DNA of 9,039 bases, taken from contig JANWKW010000156.1 of NCBI GenBank assembly GCA_025451135.1, positions 1 to 9,039 of the forward strand, given 5' to 3'. The position numbers and the translations under genes are program-made. This document shows, piece by piece, positions 1 to 7,065 of this stretch (position 1 is the first letter of the stretch; the number at the start of each line of letters is the position of its first letter). A model generated the notes under the pieces. It saw only the letters and a list, made by a program, of their open reading frames with translations, had not been told where the DNA came from and did no database searches. Origin of the DNA: Vulcanimicrobiia bacterium (lineage in GTDB: Bacteria; Vulcanimicrobiota; Vulcanimicrobiia; Vulcanimicrobiales; Vulcanimicrobiaceae).

Positions 1-1098
1 ATCGCCGGCTGTCTCTACGCCTCGTTCGTCGAGCCCGAGCGGCTCGACGGCGCGCGGCTCGAGCGGATCGCGCCGACGAAGCGCGATCCCGACGATTACG
101 CCGTGCTGGTGACGGCCGACGGCGCGCGTGTGGCGTTCACGCCGACCTGCGCGAGCAATCTGCTGGGCTACGTCCCGCAGGGCGCGTTCTCGTATGGGGA
201 TCAAGCGTCGGTGACGCGCGCGTTCGCCATCCTCGGCGACGGGCTCGGCGCCGATCCGCGGCAGCTCGCGACGCAATTGCTCGACGCGGCCTCGGCCAAG
301 CTGCTCGAAGGCGTGCACGAACTGATCGCCGACTACGGGCTGGAGCGCGATGCGGTCGTGCTGGTCGGCGGCGGCGGCGGGGCGACGGCGCTCGTGCCCT
401 ACGCGGCCGAACGCGACGGGCTCGCGCATACGATCGCGCGCGATGCCGAGGTGATCTCACCGATCGGCGTCGCCCTCGCGCTGGTGCGCGACGTGGTCGA
501 GCGGACGATCGTCAATCCGTCGCCGGACGACATCGTGAAGATCCGCCGCGAGGCCTCGGACCGGGTGATCGCGGCCGGCGCGTCGCCCGAGCGGGTCGAA
601 GTCGCGGTCGAGATCGACGCCCAGCGCAATCGCGTCCGGGCGACCGCGTCGGGCGCGACCGCGATGGTCGAAGCCGCCTCGCACGGCCTTCGCGACGAAC
701 GCGCGCGGCACGCCGCGGCCGCCGGATCGCTGCGCGTCGATCCCGGTGCCGTGACGCGCGTCGCGCAGGCCGGCGCGCTGGACGTGTTCGCCGCCGGAAA
801 GGACGTGCGCGTGGTGGACGATCGCGGCGTCGTCCGGCTCGGCCTGCGCGGCGCGCTCGTCGCGCAGACCAGCGCGGGCGTCATCGAAGAGACGCTCCGC
901 TCGGCGATCGAGGAGGCGACCTCGTTCGGCGACGTCGGCCGCGCGCTTCCGAACGTCTGGGTCCTGCACGGCGCGCGCATGGCCGATTTCAGCGGGTTGG
1001 CCTCGGCCGACCAGGCCGTCGCCCTGGCGGTCGAAGAACTCGCCGGTCGCGAACCCGGCGCCCCGGTCGTCATCCTCGCCGCGCCGAACCGCGCGTAG
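1..1098 (+). CDS. Hydantoinase/oxoprolinase-like ASKHA ATPase, C-terminal part (5' truncated by window edge)
   Basis: The reading frame is open from base 1 and ends at TAG 1096-1098, giving 365 visible residues with no start in the window; GTG 103 is an internal codon. A glycine-rich loop with five consecutive glycines (bases 367-381, context VLVGGGGGATALVPYAAE) is followed by an ISPIGVALALV segment. Both resemble the C-terminal nucleotide-binding lobe of HyuA/5-oxoprolinase-type ATPases, which open hydantoin or oxoproline rings using ATP. Family members are usually about 650-720 residues, so roughly half is missing. The last ~230 residues (from about base 520) are less recognisable and may be a subfamily-specific domain. 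No HyuB-like partner follows; the next gene is convergent. Another ASKHA family, such as the MutL-like ATPases, cannot be excluded. The fold is more certain than the substrate. Confidence 0.68.
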   Translation: MAGCLYASFVEPERLDGARLERIAPTKRDPDDYAVLVTADGARVAFTPTCASNLLGYVPQGAFSYGDQASVTRAFAILGDGLGADPRQLATQLLDAASAKLLEGVHELIADYGLERDAVVLVGGGGGATALVPYAAERDGLAHTIARDAEVISPIGVALALVRDVVERTIVNPSPDDIVKIRREASDRVIAAGASPERVEVAVEIDAQRNRVRATASGATAMVEAASHGLRDERARHAAAAGSLRVDPGAVTRVAQAGALDVFAAGKDVRVVDDRGVVRLGLRGALVAQTSAGVIEETLRSAIEEATSFGDVGRALPNVWVLHGARMADFSGLASADQAVALAVEELAGREPGAPVVILAAPNRA

Positions 1099-1107
1099 GA
1101 AAGAGAA

Positions 1108-1133
1108 GAGCCGCCCGATCTCTCGGACGGCTC
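1108..1133. terminator. Bidirectional intrinsic terminator-like hairpin between convergent genes
   Basis: GAGCCGCCCGA (1108-1118) pairs with TCGGACGGCTC (1123-1133) across a TCTC loop, with 10 of 11 positions paired and one C-A mismatch. It lies between the plus-strand stop at 1098 and the minus-strand permease stop at 1156. A short GTTTCG follows on the plus strand, and TTCTCTTTCCT follows on the minus strand, so the pyrimidine tract is better for the permease transcript. Termination in both directions is inferred from position and structure. Confidence 0.6.
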
Positions 1134-1155
1134 GTTTCGCGGGGACGGCGGCCGG

Positions 1156-2625
1156 CTACCGCGCCAGCGTGCTGTGCTTGCGCCCGTAGGCGAAGTAGAT
1201 CGGCAGGCCGATCAGCAGCCAGACGATGAACCCGAACCACGGGAGCGGGATGCCCCAGATGTGTCCGATGCCGGTGGAGAGCAGCGGCCCCAGGACGATC
1301 AGCGCGAACGCGGAGACGGCCGACAAGATCGGGATCACCCAGTTGCCGAACGGCACGGAGAACCCGGTCGTGCTCGGATAGCGCTTGCGCAAGATCGGCA
1401 CCGCGATGGCGACGAAGATGAACGCGACCAGCGTCCCCATGTTGGTCAGCGATCCGAGGATGCTGATCGGCGTGAAGGCCGCGATGATCGCGATGAAGAT
1501 CGTGAACAGCACGGTGGAGAGGCCGGGCGTGCGGTACTTCGGATGCAGTTTCGAGAAGACGGGCGGCAGCAGTCCGTCGCGCGACATCGCGTAGAACACG
1601 CGGATCTGCCCGAACATCATGACCAGCAGCACGGTGGTCAAGCCGGCGATCGCGCCGACCGAGATGAGGGCGCTGGCCCAGCCGAGGCCCGGGATCTGGT
1701 CGATCGCGTAGGCGACCGGCTGCGGGACGTTGAGGTGGGTGTAGCTCACGATCCCGGTGAGGATCGCGGCGACGATGATGTAGAGGACCGTGCAGATGGC
1801 GAGGCTGCCGATGATGCCGATCGGCATGTCGCGCTTCGGGTTGATCGATTCTTCCGCGGCGGTCGACACCGCGTCGAAACCGATGTAGGCGAAGAAGACG
1901 AAGAAGGCGCCGAAGAGCGTTCCGCCCCAGCCGAACGGGAAGTACGGCGTCCAGTTGCCCTGGTTCACGTGGCCGACGCCGATCGCGATGAAGAACAGCA
2001 CCACGCAGACCTTGAGCGTGACGATGACGTTGTTGACCATCGCCGACTCGTGCGTGCCTCGATACAAGAGCGCGCCGATGACGCAGATCACGGCGAATGC
2101 GGGGAGGTTCAGGATGCCGTGCAGCGCTTCGCCGGACGGCCCGGTGTCCCAATAGTTATGGAGCAAGGCTTGCGGGATCTGCCAGCCGATATGCGACATG
2201 AGCGTCGAGAAGTAGCCCGACCAGCCGACGCTGACCGTCGCCGCGCCGAGCGCGTATTCGAGGACGAGCGCCCAGCCGATGATCCAGGCGAAGCGTTCGC
2301 CGAGCGTCGCATAGGTGAACGTATAGGCGCTGCCGGCGACCGGCACGCGACTCGCGATCTCGGAGTAGCACATCGCGGCGAAGACGCTCACGAAGCCGGC
2401 GATGATGAATGAGATCGTGAGCGACGGGCCGGTGTACTTCGCCGACGCCACGCCGGTGAGCACGAAGATGCCGGTGCCGATGATGGCGCCGATCCCCATC
2501 GCCATCAGCGAGATCGGGCCGAGGGTCTTCTTGAGGGTGTGCGGTGTTTCGACCGCGACCAGTGCCGTGTCGATGTCACCCGCCTGGCCTAGGATATCCT
2601 CGAGGGGCTTAACGCGTTCAAGCAT
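1156..2625 (-). CDS. APC-family amino-acid permease (YfnA/CAT-like)
   Basis: This is an inner-membrane secondary transporter, probably for amino acids, of 489 residues. The first helix carries the unwound APC signature GIGAIIGTGIFV, followed by YSEIASRVPVAGSAYTF and an LGE segment in the helix 2-3 region, and AYIGFDAVSTAAEE then NPKRDMP at helix 6. These are typical of the bacterial cationic-amino-acid-transporter-like branch. About 12 hydrophobic segments fill the protein, and its length matches the family. The frame stays open upstream to 2775, but that extension overlaps the methyltransferase gene and is low-complexity, so ATG 2625-2623 (MLERVKPLEDILG) is preferred. The only GAGG close to this ATG is 1 nt away, which is unusually tight, so the start is the weakest point. 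The gene lies 46 nt downstream of the methyltransferase on the same strand, probably in one transcript. Substrate specificity cannot be read from the sequence. Confidence 0.93.
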   Translation of the reverse strand: MLERVKPLEDILGQAGDIDTALVAVETPHTLKKTLGPISLMAMGIGAIIGTGIFVLTGVASAKYTGPSLTISFIIAGFVSVFAAMCYSEIASRVPVAGSAYTFTYATLGERFAWIIGWALVLEYALGAATVSVGWSGYFSTLMSHIGWQIPQALLHNYWDTGPSGEALHGILNLPAFAVICVIGALLYRGTHESAMVNNVIVTLKVCVVLFFIAIGVGHVNQGNWTPYFPFGWGGTLFGAFFVFFAYIGFDAVSTAAEESINPKRDMPIGIIGSLAICTVLYIIVAAILTGIVSYTHLNVPQPVAYAIDQIPGLGWASALISVGAIAGLTTVLLVMMFGQIRVFYAMSRDGLLPPVFSKLHPKYRTPGLSTVLFTIFIAIIAAFTPISILGSLTNMGTLVAFIFVAIAVPILRKRYPSTTGFSVPFGNWVIPILSAVSAFALIVLGPLLSTGIGHIWGIPLPWFGFIVWLLIGLPIYFAYGRKHSTLAR

Positions 2626-2671
2626 GCCTCGCGAATACGCCCTCGCTCCACGGCTCCCTGCGACTTTTGGC

Positions 2672-3382
2672 CTAAAGAGGCTTGGTGCCGATGTAGAGGC
2701 CGCGTCCGTTGACGCCCGCGGCGTCGTGCTCGACGGCGAGGCCGGCGGCTTCGAAGGCGCGCCGGTACTCGGCATCGGTGAAGAGCGTCATGCGGTGGGG
2801 CTCGGTGAACGTGCGGATGCCGTCGCGCTGGGCGATCGTGAAATGGAAGTTGAGGATCGAGATGTTGCCGTCCCGGCGGCTGACCGACATCCGCGAGATC
2901 TTCAGGTCCGGCTCGTCGACGAAGAGCGCGGAGACGGTCCCGTCCTGCCACAGCTCCGGCGCGATCCACGGCTCGATCACGATCACGCCGCCCGGCTGGA
3001 GGTGGCGCGCCATGTCGCGCACGACCTGGTCGAGCCGGCCTGCGTTGGGCAGGTAGCCGACCGACCCGAACATCGAGACGATCGCGTCGAATTTCCGGTC
3101 GAGATGGAAGCCGATCATGTCCATGCAGTGCAGGCGCACGCCGGGGAGCCGGCCGGCGGCGATCGAGAGCATCGAGCGATCGACGTCGATGCCCTCGCAC
3201 TCATACCACTCGCGGAAGTGCGCCAGGTGCAGTCCGGTGCCGCAGGCCGCGTCCAGCAGCGCCTTGCCCGGCGATCGACGGCGCGCTTCGATCAGCTCCC
3301 GCACCGCGCGCGCTTCGGCGCCGTAGTCCTTGCCCATCGAACGATAGAGCGGATCGTAGAATTGGGCCGAGCGGGCGTACAT
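2672..3382 (-). CDS. Class I SAM-dependent methyltransferase, TylM1/DesVI-like
   Basis: The 236-residue protein has a complete Rossmann methyltransferase core: motif I LLDAACGTG (42-50), the acidic ribose-binding Asp66 in GIDVD, Asp88 in CMDM, and the post-motif stretch FDAIVSMFGSVGY (98-110). The N-terminal YDPLYRSMGKDYGAEA, the EPW at 137-139, the FTEPH segment and the terminal GRGLYIG recall, by memory of the family, the TDP-amino-sugar N,N-dimethyltransferases TylM1 and DesVI. Those enzymes methylate a sugar amine using S-adenosylmethionine. The TylM1 active-site His in the SIGH-type motif appears as Tyr110 here, so the substrate may differ. ATG 3382-3380 directly follows the TAG of the upstream gene (TAGATG) with no ribosome binding site, implying translational coupling. 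No deoxysugar biosynthesis genes are visible nearby. The enzyme class is secure; the substrate is open. Confidence 0.9.
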   Translation of the reverse strand: MYARSAQFYDPLYRSMGKDYGAEARAVRELIEARRRSPGKALLDAACGTGLHLAHFREWYECEGIDVDRSMLSIAAGRLPGVRLHCMDMIGFHLDRKFDAIVSMFGSVGYLPNAGRLDQVVRDMARHLQPGGVIVIEPWIAPELWQDGTVSALFVDEPDLKISRMSVSRRDGNISILNFHFTIAQRDGIRTFTEPHRMTLFTDAEYRRAFEAAGLAVEHDAAGVNGRGLYIGTKPL

Positions 3383-3823
3383 CTATTTGACGAAGCGGAT
3401 CGAGAGCGGGTACCGGTACGATATTCCCTTGCTCACGGCGACCGAGGCGAGGATCACGCAGACGAAATCGAAGAGCGCGTAGGCCAGGGCGATCGCGAGG
3501 AAGACGAACGCCGTCCCGAGCCCGGTGAAGAACTCGGGCGGCGGGTTTTCGGTGTGCGCGAGCGGCATATGGAGCATCAGCCGCAGGAACGCGACGACGT
3601 AGGCCGCGATCGCCACGAACATCACGATGCCGGCGGTTATCTGAAAGTTCAGCGCTTCGCGCGCGTTGTCCAGCGCGAACTTCGACGTGCCGTTCTTCGC
3701 CATCAGATAGAACACGAGCGGTCCGACGACGTGCGCGAACGGCAGTCCGGTCACCGCCAGAAGGCCCGAGAGGTGCGCGTAGAGCGCCTGGTTCCGCTCG
3801 TATGTCGTCAGCGTCTCGTCCAT
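3383..3823 (-). CDS. DUF4870-type small membrane protein
   Basis: The protein has 146 residues from ATG 3823-3821. It contains about three hydrophobic segments (roughly residues 16-40, 64-85 and 98-128) and the DUF4870 hallmarks AHLSGL near the N-terminus, then GPLVFYLMAKNGTS and AREALNFQIT. It ends in a short basic tail. The function of this family is not known; members are small integral membrane proteins. An in-frame codon at 3862 would add 13 residues, but ATG 3823 has AAGG seven bases upstream (AAAAGGCGGAACG before ATG), so the shorter form is chosen. It is the first gene of the minus-strand cluster, and its stop directly abuts the methyltransferase start. Confidence 0.87.
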   Translation of the reverse strand: MDETLTTYERNQALYAHLSGLLAVTGLPFAHVVGPLVFYLMAKNGTSKFALDNAREALNFQITAGIVMFVAIAAYVVAFLRLMLHMPLAHTENPPPEFFTGLGTAFVFLAIALAYALFDFVCVILASVAVSKGISYRYPLSIRFVK

Positions 3824-3885
3824 CGTTCCGCCTTTTCGCGGAGGTGGGGAATGGCCTTCCAACCGGGCGGCGAACGAGCGCAGAA
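3824..3885. promoter_or_regulatory. Divergent intergenic region (62 bp)
   Basis: The gap lies between two divergent start codons and must hold, or overlap with, promoters for both clusters unless these lie inside the genes. No clear -10/-35 pair is visible on either strand. The only symmetry noticed is GGAA-N5-TTCC at 3848-3860, too short to call an operator. The minus-strand side contains the ribosome binding site of the DUF4870 gene. On the plus side the bases before ATG 3886 (AACGAGCGCAGAA) hold only a weak Shine-Dalgarno match. Confidence 0.35.
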
Positions 3886-5244
3886 ATGCGCGATTACGAC
3901 GTGCTCGTCCTAGGGGGCGGCAATGCCGGATGCGCCGCCGCGCTCGCGGCCGCGCGCCACGGCGCTCGCACCATGCTGATCGAACGCTACGGCTTCCTGG
4001 GCGGCACCGCGACGGCGTCGATGGTCGGACCGTGGATGACGTTCCATTCCGGGGAGAAGCGCATCGTGGGCGGGATCGCCCAAGAGATCGTGGAGCGCTT
4101 GATGCGGACCGGCGCGTCGCCCGGCCACATCGCCGACGCGTCGGACTACGTCCCGACGATCACGCCGTTCGACCCCGAGGCGCACAAGGCGCTGCTCTTC
4201 GAGATGATGGCCGAGAGCGGCGTCGACCTGCTCCTCCACGCCTGGTTCCTGCGCGCCGAGCTGCGCGAGCGGCCGGACGGGACGACCGAAGTCGACCGCG
4301 CGATCGTGGCGACCGTCGCGGGCGAGCGGGCGTATCGCGGCGAGATCACGATCGACTCGACCGCCGACGCCTACGTGGCGGCCTCGGCCGGCGTGCCGAC
4401 CCAGCAAGGCGACGAGCGCGGACGCGTCCAGCCGGCCAGCCTGATGTTCCGCTTGAGTCACGTCGACCTGGACGAACTCGCTGCATATCTTCGGATGCAC
4501 CCCGATCAGATGCGGACCTCGCTTCCGGCGGACGAACGGCAGGCCCCGGCGCTCACCGCCGTCGCCGGCCTCTACGACCTGTGGCACCAAGCCCAGGCCG
4601 ACGGTACGGTCGCGGTCCCGCGCGAACTGGTCTCGTTCTTCATCTCGCCCTATCCCGACGAGGTGACCGTCAACATGACGCGCGTGACCGACGTCGATCC
4701 GCTCGATCCGGACGACATCACCCGGGCCGAGATCGCGGCGCGCGGTCAGGTGATGCAGCTGCTGCGGTTCTTCCGCGAACGCGTCCCGGGCTTCGGGAAC
4801 GCGCGCCTGGCCGCGACCGGCACGCAGATCGGCGTGCGCGAGTCGCGCCGGATCGTCGGGCGGTACACGCTCACGCGCGAGGACGTGCTCGAGGCCCGGC
4901 AGTTCGACGACGCGATCGCCCGCAGCGCCTATCCGATCGACGTGCACAATCCGTCCGGCAGCGGCACGACCACGCACCGGCTGGCGCACGGCACCGCCTA
5001 CGAGATCCCGTATCGCTGCATGGTCCCGATCAACCGCGAGCAGCTGCTGGTCGCGGGGCGCTGCATCTCTACCACCCACGAGGCCCTCGCGTCGACCCGC
5101 CTGACCCCGACCGTCATGACGCTCGGACAGGCAGCCGGAACTGCCGCCGCGCTCGCGAAGCAGAACGGCGTGCGCGTCGGGGATGTGGACGCGCGCGTGC
5201 TGCGCTCCGCCCTTTCCGCAGATGGTGTTGACCTGACCCGATGA
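3886..5244 (+). CDS. FAD-dependent oxidoreductase (FAD_oxidored, PF12831-like)
   Basis: The 452-residue flavoprotein opens with a dinucleotide-binding fold: YDVLVLGGGNAG (glycines at 10-12 and 15), the ribose-binding Glu33 in LIERYGFLGG, and then the T-A-T/S pattern typical of the family. The C-terminal FAD-contact region IPYRCMVP (374-381) and LLVAGRCIS (387-395), followed by an MTLGQAAGTAAALA helix, closes the fold. Relatives are cytosolic oxidoreductases often found near carbohydrate-catabolism genes, and their substrates are mostly undefined. ATG 3886 is chosen because the FAD fold begins three residues later; an in-frame GTG at 3844 would add 14 residues but sits directly against its GGAG. 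The stop overlaps the next start as ATGA (5241-5244), so the downstream peptidase gene is translationally coupled. Substrate and electron acceptor cannot be inferred. Confidence 0.92.
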   Translation: MRDYDVLVLGGGNAGCAAALAAARHGARTMLIERYGFLGGTATASMVGPWMTFHSGEKRIVGGIAQEIVERLMRTGASPGHIADASDYVPTITPFDPEAHKALLFEMMAESGVDLLLHAWFLRAELRERPDGTTEVDRAIVATVAGERAYRGEITIDSTADAYVAASAGVPTQQGDERGRVQPASLMFRLSHVDLDELAAYLRMHPDQMRTSLPADERQAPALTAVAGLYDLWHQAQADGTVAVPRELVSFFISPYPDEVTVNMTRVTDVDPLDPDDITRAEIAARGQVMQLLRFFRERVPGFGNARLAATGTQIGVRESRRIVGRYTLTREDVLEARQFDDAIARSAYPIDVHNPSGSGTTTHRLAHGTAYEIPYRCMVPINREQLLVAGRCISTTHEALASTRLTPTVMTLGQAAGTAAALAKQNGVRVGDVDARVLRSALSADGVDLTR

Positions 5245-5543
5245 ACCACGCATTCAAATTGGCCCGCTACTACGGCATCTCGATCGCGTTCGCCGATCTC
5301 GGCGACTGGGGCGTCGACGAGCTGCGCTCGGAATACGACCCCAGCGGACCGAGCATCCGGATCAACGTCCGGAGCATCGAGAACATGAAACCGGCCGAAG
5401 CCGGCGAGTTCATCACGCTCGCGCTCGGCCACGAACTCTACCACCACCGCGAGCACACCGGAGAGATCCCGAAGCTCGCGAACCGCGCCGATCGCGAGAA
5501 GGCCGCCAACGAGTTCGCGCACGAGCTGCTGGTCCGGTCGTGA
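5241..5543 (+). CDS. Small ImmA/IrrE-like (DUF955) zinc metallopeptidase
   Basis: The protein has only 100 residues. It carries GHELYHH, a gluzincin HExxH motif with His64, Glu65 and His68 as the predicted zinc and catalytic residues. About 18 residues later comes REKAANEFAHELL, matching the ExxANxFAxxLL helix that supplies the third ligand, here Glu86. This spacing is characteristic of the ImmA/IrrE peptidases, which cleave regulatory proteins such as phage repressors (ImmA) or DdrO (IrrE). It is close to a minimal catalytic domain: there is no helix-turn-helix and no C-terminal sensor domain. It overlaps the upstream gene as ATGA and the kinase as GTGA (5540-5543), so all three are probably made together. 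No repressor partner is visible nearby, and the target is unknown. Confidence 0.85.
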   Translation: MNHAFKLARYYGISIAFADLGDWGVDELRSEYDPSGPSIRINVRSIENMKPAEAGEFITLALGHELYHHREHTGEIPKLANRADREKAANEFAHELLVRS

Positions 5544-6385
5544 CCCTGTTCGGCGGCATCGACGGCGGTCAATCGTCGACGACCGCCGTGGTCGGCGACG
5601 CGGACGGGCGCGTCCTCGGGCGCGGCAGCGCCGGGCCTGCCGATGAGGTCGGATGCGACGCGCGTTCGACCCGCCTCAAGGACGCGCTCGAAGGCGCGCT
5701 GGCCGCGGCGCTCGACGATGCCGGTCTGCCGCGCGATACCAGGTTCGAAGCGATCGTCGCGGGCGTCAGCGGGTACGCCGGCGCGTCCGTCGGCATCGCC
5801 CCGGGGTTCAATGCCGCGCGCGTGCGGCTGATGCACGACGCCCCGATCGCGCACGTCGGCGCGCTCGGCGGCGGGCCCGGCGTCATCGTCATCGCCGGCA
5901 CCGGTTCGGTCGTCTACGGCGTCGGTGCCGCCGGACGCGCCGTGACCGTCGGCGGTCTCGGCTACGTCTTCGGCGACGAGGGCAGCGCGTTCGGCATCGC
6001 GCGCCGGGCGATCCGCGAGGCCGACGAGAACGGCGCGCTGCGGCGGCGCGCCGCGGCCTTCTTCGGCGAGGCTTCGGCGCTCGACGTCGCGCGCGCGGTC
6101 TACGCCGGGCGCATTTCGCGCGACCGCGTGGCCGCATTCGCGGCCGAGCTGCTGGCGGTCCCGGATGCCGACGTCGAGCGGCTCGTCGACGCCGAGGTGG
6201 CCGCCTTAGCCCGGCAGATCGCGCGCGCGAAGGCGATGGTCGCCGCGAGCGGACCGGTCGCGGCGACCGGCGGCATGACGCGCGACGCCTATTACATGAA
6301 GCGGCTCGGGCGGCTCGTGGACCTGGTCGCGCCCCTGGACGACCCGGCGATCGGCGCGCTGTCGATGGCGCGCAGCACGGCATGA
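5540..6385 (+). CDS. BadF/BadG/BcrA/BcrD-family sugar kinase, N-acetylglucosamine-kinase-like
   Basis: The 281-residue protein is an ASKHA-fold kinase. Phosphate-1 loop GGIDGGQSST (5-14), the likely catalytic base Asp100 in LMHDAPIAH, phosphate-2 loop IAGTGSVVYG (118-127), GGLGYVFGDEGSAFGIAR (138-155), the adenosine-site VAATGGM (240-246) and a DPAIGALSMA tail (268-277) are all in the order seen in N-acetylglucosamine kinase. Such enzymes phosphorylate an N-acetylhexosamine at O6 using ATP. Because NanE follows with a 4-nt overlap, ManNAc or GlcNAc is the best-guess substrate. The start is GTG 5540, inside the stop of the peptidase gene; no longer in-frame start is needed for a full phosphate-1 loop. 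Other BadF-family roles (CoA-dehydratase activators) are unlikely because no iron-sulfur cysteine pair is seen. Confidence 0.92.
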   Translation: MTLFGGIDGGQSSTTAVVGDADGRVLGRGSAGPADEVGCDARSTRLKDALEGALAAALDDAGLPRDTRFEAIVAGVSGYAGASVGIAPGFNAARVRLMHDAPIAHVGALGGGPGVIVIAGTGSVVYGVGAAGRAVTVGGLGYVFGDEGSAFGIARRAIREADENGALRRRAAAFFGEASALDVARAVYAGRISRDRVAAFAAELLAVPDADVERLVDAEVAALARQIARAKAMVAASGPVAATGGMTRDAYYMKRLGRLVDLVAPLDDPAIGALSMARSTA

Positions 6386-7065
6386 ACGTCCTCGACGCGC
6401 TGCGCGGCAAGCTGATCGTCTCGGTGCAGGCGAAGGATGGATCGGCGCTCGACGATCCGGTCGTGCTGGCCGCGCTGGCGCGCGAAGCGCAGGACGCCGG
6501 GGCGGCCGGATTGCGGATGCAAGGCGTCGCGAACATCGCGGCCGCGCGGGCGCGCACGAGCGTGCCGATGATCGGGATCATCAAGCGGGCCTATCCGGGC
6601 TTCGAACCCTACATCACGGCGACGCCCGTGGAGGTCGAGGCGCTGCTCGCGACCGGCGTCGAGATCGTCGCGTTCGACGCGACCGGCCGTCCCCGGCCCG
6701 GCGGCGTGACCGTGGCCTCGCTGATCGCGGCCATCCACGCCGGCGGGGCGCTGGCGATGGCCGATTGCGCGGAGGCCGGCGACGCCGAGCGAGCGGCCGC
6801 CGCCGGCGCGGACATCCTGGGCTCGACCCTACGCGGCTATACAAAGGAGACCGCCGGTGCCCGGCTGCCGGCCCTGGACCTGGTCCGGGCGATGACCGGC
6901 AAGGGCGCGTTCGTCATCTGCGAGGGCGGCGTGCATGCACCCGCCCAGGGGCGGGCGGCGCTCGAAGCCGGGGCGGACGCGATCGTGGTCGGCACCGCCA
7001 TCACCGGGGTCGGCTGGCTCGTCCGGGAGTTTTCCGATCCTCTGGCAAAAAGGCGGGAAAGCTAA
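6382..7065 (+). CDS. nanE: N-acetylmannosamine-6-phosphate 2-epimerase (NanE)
   Basis: The 227-residue TIM barrel is the usual NanE length. It converts ManNAc-6-phosphate to GlcNAc-6-phosphate in the cytosol. Family motifs are LIVSVQA (Gln16), GLRMQG (Arg45), PMIGIIKR with Lys68 as the likely catalytic lysine, AFDATGRPRPGG, MADC (Asp128), STLRGYT and ICEGG with Glu181. These align by eye, within one or two positions, with the Gln, Arg, Lys, Asp and Glu active-site set described for Clostridium perfringens NanE. The last signature, usually AITRP, reads AITGV here (Gly209). The start ATG 6382 overlaps the kinase stop as ATGA. The same frame stays open upstream to 5653 through the kinase gene, but that stretch is an arginine-rich frame artefact. 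No NanA, NagA or NagB gene is in the window. Confidence 0.93.
   Translation: MNVLDALRGKLIVSVQAKDGSALDDPVVLAALAREAQDAGAAGLRMQGVANIAAARARTSVPMIGIIKRAYPGFEPYITATPVEVEALLATGVEIVAFDATGRPRPGGVTVASLIAAIHAGGALAMADCAEAGDAERAAAAGADILGSTLRGYTKETAGARLPALDLVRAMTGKGAFVICEGGVHAPAQGRAALEAGADAIVVGTAITGVGWLVREFSDPLAKRRES

Noticed and set aside
1174..2412. 412-codon plus-strand open frame antisense to the permease
   Set aside because: Highly charged, low-complexity composition with no hydrophobic core or motifs; a shadow of the APC permease gene.
3848..3860. GGAA-N5-TTCC inverted repeat in the divergent gap
   Set aside because: Four-base arms occur by chance often, and no second copy or regulator gene is nearby.
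2402..3913. 503-codon plus-strand open frame antisense to the permease, methyltransferase and DUF4870 genes
   Set aside because: It is rich in Arg, Asp and Glu with no recognisable domain, and three well-supported genes occupy the other strand. High-GC codon bias leaves such frames open.
3910..5253. 447-codon minus-strand open frame opposite the FAD oxidoreductase
   Set aside because: No motifs and biased composition; the plus strand has clear FAD-binding signatures.
5653..6381. Apparent 243-residue N-terminal extension of NanE
   Set aside because: It is arginine-rich and lies out of frame over the whole kinase gene. NanE is complete from ATG 6382 and has family-typical length.
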